Positions 61,134-64,000 of a DNA stretch of 64,000 nucleotides are shown here, one piece after another (positions within the stretch are counted from its first letter, which is position 1; the number at the start of each line of letters is the position of its first letter). The DNA is from Pandoraea pneumonica (GTDB taxonomy: Bacteria; Pseudomonadota; Gammaproteobacteria; Burkholderiales; Burkholderiaceae), in the NCBI RefSeq assembly GCF_902459645.1, contig NZ_CABPSK010000007.1, forward strand, positions 162,660 through 226,659, written 5' to 3'. The notes under the pieces were generated by a model. That model was not told where the DNA came from. It did not search any database and saw only the letters and a program-made list of their open reading frames with translations. The position numbers and the translations under genes are program-made.

Positions 61134-61448
61134 TTACTTGGCCTCCGCTTCAAAATTGATTTCCTGACCCGGCTTCAGGCTAACGTAGGCCTTCTTCTCG
61201 TGGTCGCGACGACCCATGAAGCGGCCAAAGCGCTTTTGCTTGCCCTTGCGGTTCAGGATTTGCACCGACTCGACTTCCACTTTGAAGAGAAGCTCAACAG
61301 CAGCCTTCACTTCTTGCTTGTTCGCGTCACGTGCAACTTGGAACACCACTTGCTCGTTCTTGTCGGCCACCAGCGTCGCCTTTTCGGAGATCACCGGGGC
61401 GAGCAGGACCTGCATCAGACGATGGTCGTTTTTACGCACGTCGCTCAT
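61134..61448 (-). CDS. rplW: 50S ribosomal protein L23
   Basis: L23 is the exit-site docking protein for SRP and trigger factor. The 104 residues contain [20 protein letters not shown] and [20 protein letters not shown]. It overlaps rplD by four bases (ATGA). Confidence 0.98.
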   Translation of the reverse strand: MSDVRKNDHRLMQVLLAPVISEKATLVADKNEQVVFQVARDANKQEVKAAVELLFKVEVESVQILNRKGKQKRFGRFMGRRDHEKKAYVSLKPGQEINFEAEAK

Positions 61449-62065
61449 GACAGCATCTCCTCAATCTTGGCGATCGCGCCCTTCGTCAGCAGCACCTTCT
61501 TGAAGTAGATGAGCGACAGCGGGTCGGCGAAACGCGGCTCGGTGACGGCAACGTGAGCCAGATTGCGCGAGGCCAAGAACAGGTTCTCGTCCACGGTATC
61601 CGTGATCAGCAGCACCGACTCAAGACCCATGGCCTTGATCTTTTCAGCGAGCAGTTTGGTCTTCGGAGCATCGAGCTTGATGTCTTCGACCACCAACAGA
61701 CGACCTTCACGGGCGAGCTGCGACAGAATCGAGCACACACCGGCGCGGTACATCTTCTTGTTAACTTTGTGGGTGAAGTTCTCTTCCGGCGAATTCGGGA
61801 AGATACGGCCACCGCCGCGCCACAACGGGCTCGACGACATACCGGCACGAGCGCGGCCCGTACCCTTCTGACGCCACGGCTTCTTGGTCGTGTGCTTGAC
61901 CTGTTCACGGTCTTTTTGCGCACGATTGCCGCTGCGGGCGTTGGCTTGATAAGCCACAACCACTTGGTGGATCAGCGCTTCGTTGTAGTCACGACCGAAC
62001 ACGACGTCCGACGCGTTGACCGCAGCGCCTTCCTGACCTTGCTCATTCAGGAGCTTCAGTTCCAT
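61445..62065 (-). CDS. rplD: 50S ribosomal protein L4
   Basis: L4 lines the exit tunnel and in E. coli represses the S10 operon through the leader mRNA. The 206 residues contain [20 protein letters not shown] and [16 protein letters not shown]. Confidence 0.98.
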   Translation of the reverse strand: MELKLLNEQGQEGAAVNASDVVFGRDYNEALIHQVVVAYQANARSGNRAQKDREQVKHTTKKPWRQKGTGRARAGMSSSPLWRGGGRIFPNSPEENFTHKVNKKMYRAGVCSILSQLAREGRLLVVEDIKLDAPKTKLLAEKIKAMGLESVLLITDTVDENLFLASRNLAHVAVTEPRFADPLSLIYFKKVLLTKGAIAKIEEMLS

Positions 62066-62067
62066 TG

Positions 62068-62724
62068 TTACGCTCCCTTCGCGAGTTTGGCCTTGACTGC
62101 CGAGGTCACGAAAACCTTGCCTTCGTTGGCGCCAGGAACAGCACCCTTCACGAAGATCAGGTTACGCTCAGCGTCAATGCGCGCGATTTCGAGATTCTGC
62201 ACCGTCGTCGTGACGTCACCCAGGTGACCCGTCATGCGCTTACCCGGGAAAACACGACCCGGATCCTGCGCCATACCGATCGAACCCGGAACGTTGTGCG
62301 AACGCGAGTTACCGTGCGAGGCACGGCCCGAAGCGAAGTTGTAACGCTTGATCGTACCGGCGTAGCCCTTACCGATCGACACGCCTTGCACGTCGACCTT
62401 CTGGCCTACTTGGAACAGATCAACGCCAACGACTGCGCCCGGCTGCAATTCAGCAGCTTTAGCAGCATCGACGCGGAATTCCTTGAGGATTTCACCGGCT
62501 TCGACACCCGCTTTCGCGAAGTGACCGGCGGCGGCTTTGACCACGCGCGTGGCGCGGCGCTTACCGAAAGTGACTTGAACGGCGGTGTAGCCGTCCGTTT
62601 CATCCGTCTTGATTTGCGTCACACGGTTGTTAGACACGTCGAGCACGGTAACGGGAATCGAATCGCCGTCGTCCGTGAAAATACGCGTCATGCCAACCTT
62701 GCGACCGACAAGGCCAAGGCTCAT
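62068..62724 (-). CDS. rplC: 50S ribosomal protein L3
   Basis: The 218 residues from ATG 62724 start [24 protein letters not shown] six bases upstream decides this start over one four codons earlier. The conserved [24 protein letters not shown] and the Gln/Gly-rich loop are present. It is the first gene of the second S10 transcription unit. Confidence 0.98.
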   Translation of the reverse strand: MSLGLVGRKVGMTRIFTDDGDSIPVTVLDVSNNRVTQIKTDETDGYTAVQVTFGKRRATRVVKAAAGHFAKAGVEAGEILKEFRVDAAKAAELQPGAVVGVDLFQVGQKVDVQGVSIGKGYAGTIKRYNFASGRASHGNSRSHNVPGSIGMAQDPGRVFPGKRMTGHLGDVTTTVQNLEIARIDAERNLIFVKGAVPGANEGKVFVTSAVKAKLAKGA

Positions 62725-62772
62725 GATTTTCTCCATTCCCGACTGCGATTGGCCGGGGCTAAATGACAAAAG

Positions 62773-62796
62773 GATGGTCCACGGATGTGGGCCATC
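62773..62796 (-). promoter_or_regulatory. Hairpin in the rplC leader
   Basis: GATGG-CCAC with GTGG-CCATC forms a two-part stem in the roughly 90-base leader between the rplC promoter and its start. It is a candidate site for L4-type feedback, which in E. coli works on the S10 leader. Inference only. Confidence 0.4.
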
Positions 62797-62822
62797 TTTT
62801 CAAAACTACACTTGAGCCCGCC

Positions 62823-62851
62823 ATTATAGACGAGCTTTTATCGCTTGACAA
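62823..62851 (-). promoter_or_regulatory. rplC promoter (second S10 unit)
   Basis: Minus-strand TTGTCA (62851-62846), exactly 17 bases, then a perfect TATAAT (62828-62823). It lies just downstream of a terminator that follows rpsJ. Confidence 0.85.
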
Positions 62852-62870
62852 GTGTTGCTAAATCGCATAA

Positions 62871-62907
62871 CAAAAGCCCCGCCGGATCCAGCATTGGCGG
62901 GGCTTTC
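62871..62907 (-). terminator. Intrinsic terminator after rpsJ
   Basis: AAAGCCCCGCC and GGCGGGGCTTT (62906-62896 and 62883-62873 on the minus strand) form an 11-pair stem with a 12-base loop, followed by TTGTT. It separates tuf-rpsJ from rplC onwards. Confidence 0.9.
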
Positions 62908-62930
62908 AAGAGCAAAGTCGCCCGTAAGCC

Positions 62931-63242
62931 TTACTGCAGCTTGATCTCGACGTCGACACCAGCCGGCAGATCGAGCTTCATCAGCGCGTCAACCGTCTTG
63001 TCCGTCGGATCGACGATGTCCATCAGGCGTTGGTGCGTGCGGATTTCGAGCTGGTCGCGCGACGTCTTGTTGACGTGCGGCGAGCGCAGGATGTCGAAAC
63101 GCTCGATGCGCGTCGGCAGGGGCACCGGGCCCTTGACGATTGCGCCGGTACGCTTGGCGGTTTCAACGATTTCGGCTGCCGATTGATCGATCAGGCGGTA
63201 GTCGAAAGCCTTCAGGCGGATACGGATTTTTTGGTTCTGCAT
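62931..63242 (-). CDS. rpsJ: 30S ribosomal protein S10
   Basis: S10 is a head protein and the NusE antitermination factor. The 103 residues contain [20 protein letters not shown] and [20 protein letters not shown]. It ends the tuf transcript rather than opening the S10 operon. Confidence 0.98.
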   Translation of the reverse strand: MQNQKIRIRLKAFDYRLIDQSAAEIVETAKRTGAIVKGPVPLPTRIERFDILRSPHVNKTSRDQLEIRTHQRLMDIVDPTDKTVDALMKLDLPAGVDVEIKLQ

Positions 63243-63313
63243 GGAAATTCTCCAAAGAGCGTGGCAGCCCTCGTTCGGGTGCCGGGTACTTCACAAAGAG
63301 CAAACAGACGTTC

Positions 63314-63348
63314 GGTGGCAGGCGCCGGACCTGCCGGCACTTGCCACC
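63314..63348 (-). promoter_or_regulatory. Stem-loop between tuf and rpsJ
   Basis: GGTGGCA (63314-63320) pairs with TGCCACC (63342-63348) around an inner GCCGG/CCGGC stem. It lacks a T run, so an mRNA processing or stabilising role is more likely than termination. Confidence 0.4.
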
Positions 63349-63361
63349 TCAAAATCCGCTA

Positions 63362-64000
63362 TTAGGCAATGATCGTAGCGACCACGCCGGCGCCGACGGT
63401 ACGGCCGCCTTCGCGAATTGCGAAGCGCAGACCTTCGGTCATGGCGATCGGGGCGATCAGCTTAACGGTGATCGACACGTTGTCGCCCGGCATGACCATT
63501 TCCTTACCTTCCGGCAGGCTGATCGAACCGGTCACGTCCGTCGTACGGAAGTAGAACTGCGGACGGTAGTTGTTGAAGAACGGCGTGTGACGACCGCCTT
63601 CGTCCTTCGACAAGATGTACACCTCACCCGTGAAGTCCGTGTGCGGCTTGATCGAAGCCGGCTTGGCCAGAACTTGACCACGCTGAACGTCTTCACGCTT
63701 CGTGCCGCGCAGCAGAATACCCACGTTGTCGCCAGCTTGACCTTGGTCGAGCAGCTTGCGGAACATTTCAACGCCCGTGCAAATCGTCTTGACCGTCGGC
63801 ACGATACCAACGATTTCGATTTCTTCGCCGACCTTGATCACGCCCGACTCAACACGACCCGTCACAACCGTACCGCGGCCCGAGATCGAGAACACGTCTT
63901 CCACCGGCATCAGGAATGCCTTGTCGATGGCGCGCTCCGGCGTCGGGATGTACGTGTCCAGCGCTTCGGCCAGAGCCATGATCGCGGCTTCACCCAGTTC
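63362..64000 (-). CDS. tuf: Elongation factor Tu (partial, N-terminus off the window)
   Basis: EF-Tu delivers aminoacyl-tRNA to the ribosome. The visible C-terminal 212 codons cover the end of the G domain ([15 protein letters not shown]), domain II ([36 protein letters not shown]) and domain III ([20 protein letters not shown]) through the stop. The G-domain motifs lie beyond 64000. A second tuf copy is usual in betaproteobacteria but cannot be checked here. Confidence 0.98.
   Translation of the reverse strand, partial: ELGEAAIMALAEALDTYIPTPERAIDKAFLMPVEDVFSISGRGTVVTGRVESGVIKVGEEIEIVGIVPTVKTICTGVEMFRKLLDQGQAGDNVGILLRGTKREDVQRGQVLAKPASIKPHTDFTGEVYILSKDEGGRHTPFFNNYRPQFYFRTTDVTGSISLPEGKEMVMPGDNVSITVKLIAPIAMTEGLRFAIREGGRTVGAGVVATIIA

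Overview
The window is a high-GC chromosomal segment from a Burkholderiaceae-type betaproteobacterium. Pandoraea is my best guess at genus, from overall gene content and order, but no 16S or other marker is present to prove it. Nearly all of it is core genome: the mlaFEDAC lipid-transport operon, thiOSGE, gltBD, pilMN(O/Q)-aroK-aroB-dgt divergent from mrcA, lysA, resB-ccsB, hemB, dsbD, and the S10/spc/alpha ribosomal-protein cluster ending in tuf. There is no prophage, CRISPR array, rRNA or tRNA. The only mobile-element trace is one REP-associated (RAYT-type) transposase at about 23.4-24.1 kb.

Layout. 0-3.9 kb: mla operon, minus strand, with mlaC cut by the window start. 4-4.6 kb: a GNAT acetyltransferase. 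4.7-8.4 kb: thiamine operon thiO-thiS-thiG-thiE behind a TPP riboswitch. 8.7-12.8 kb: an SbmA/BacA-like ABC protein, an atypical SDR and an MFS transporter, plus strand. 13.0-16.3 kb: a uronate-oxidation cassette, minus strand (transporter, uronate dehydrogenase, SMP-30 lactonase). 16.6-23 kb: gltB-gltD. 23.2-26.8 kb: RAYT transposase, two tandem OmpW paralogues and a DUF883 protein. 27-34.3 kb: dgt, aroB, aroK and a type IV pilus locus, transcribed away from mrcA (34.5-36.9 kb). 37-39.1 kb: cyaY, lptM, lysA. 39.3-44.4 kb: cytochrome c maturation (ccsB, resB), a c4-type cytochrome and engB. 44.7-48.5 kb: a candidate small RNA, hemB, dsbD, cutA. 48.6-64 kb: rplQ back to tuf, all on the minus strand.

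How the genes work together. The thi genes make the thiazole moiety and join it to HMP-PP under TPP feedback. The sugar-acid cassette imports hexuronates, oxidises them to aldarolactones and opens the lactone. aroK/aroB feed the shikimate pathway beside the pilus locus, an old gammaproteobacterial/betaproteobacterial arrangement. resB/ccsB mature c-type cytochromes such as the neighbouring c4, and DsbD supplies periplasmic reductant.

Most unusual items. (1) One 862-codon frame joins a PilO-like inner-membrane domain to the PilQ secretin, with no separate pilP and no secretin signal peptide. (2) An orphan minus-strand promoter and terminator upstream of hemB frame a roughly 118-nt candidate sRNA, with an anti-Shine-Dalgarno loop. 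(3) The TPP riboswitch leads into a structure that masks the ribosome site of a 33-codon ORF, which overlaps thiO by ATGA. (4) The S10 and spc transcription units have near-consensus internal promoters, one inside a 14-bp-arm palindrome. Motif and coordinate statements come from reading the sequence; family assignments rest on recognised motifs. No database search was run.
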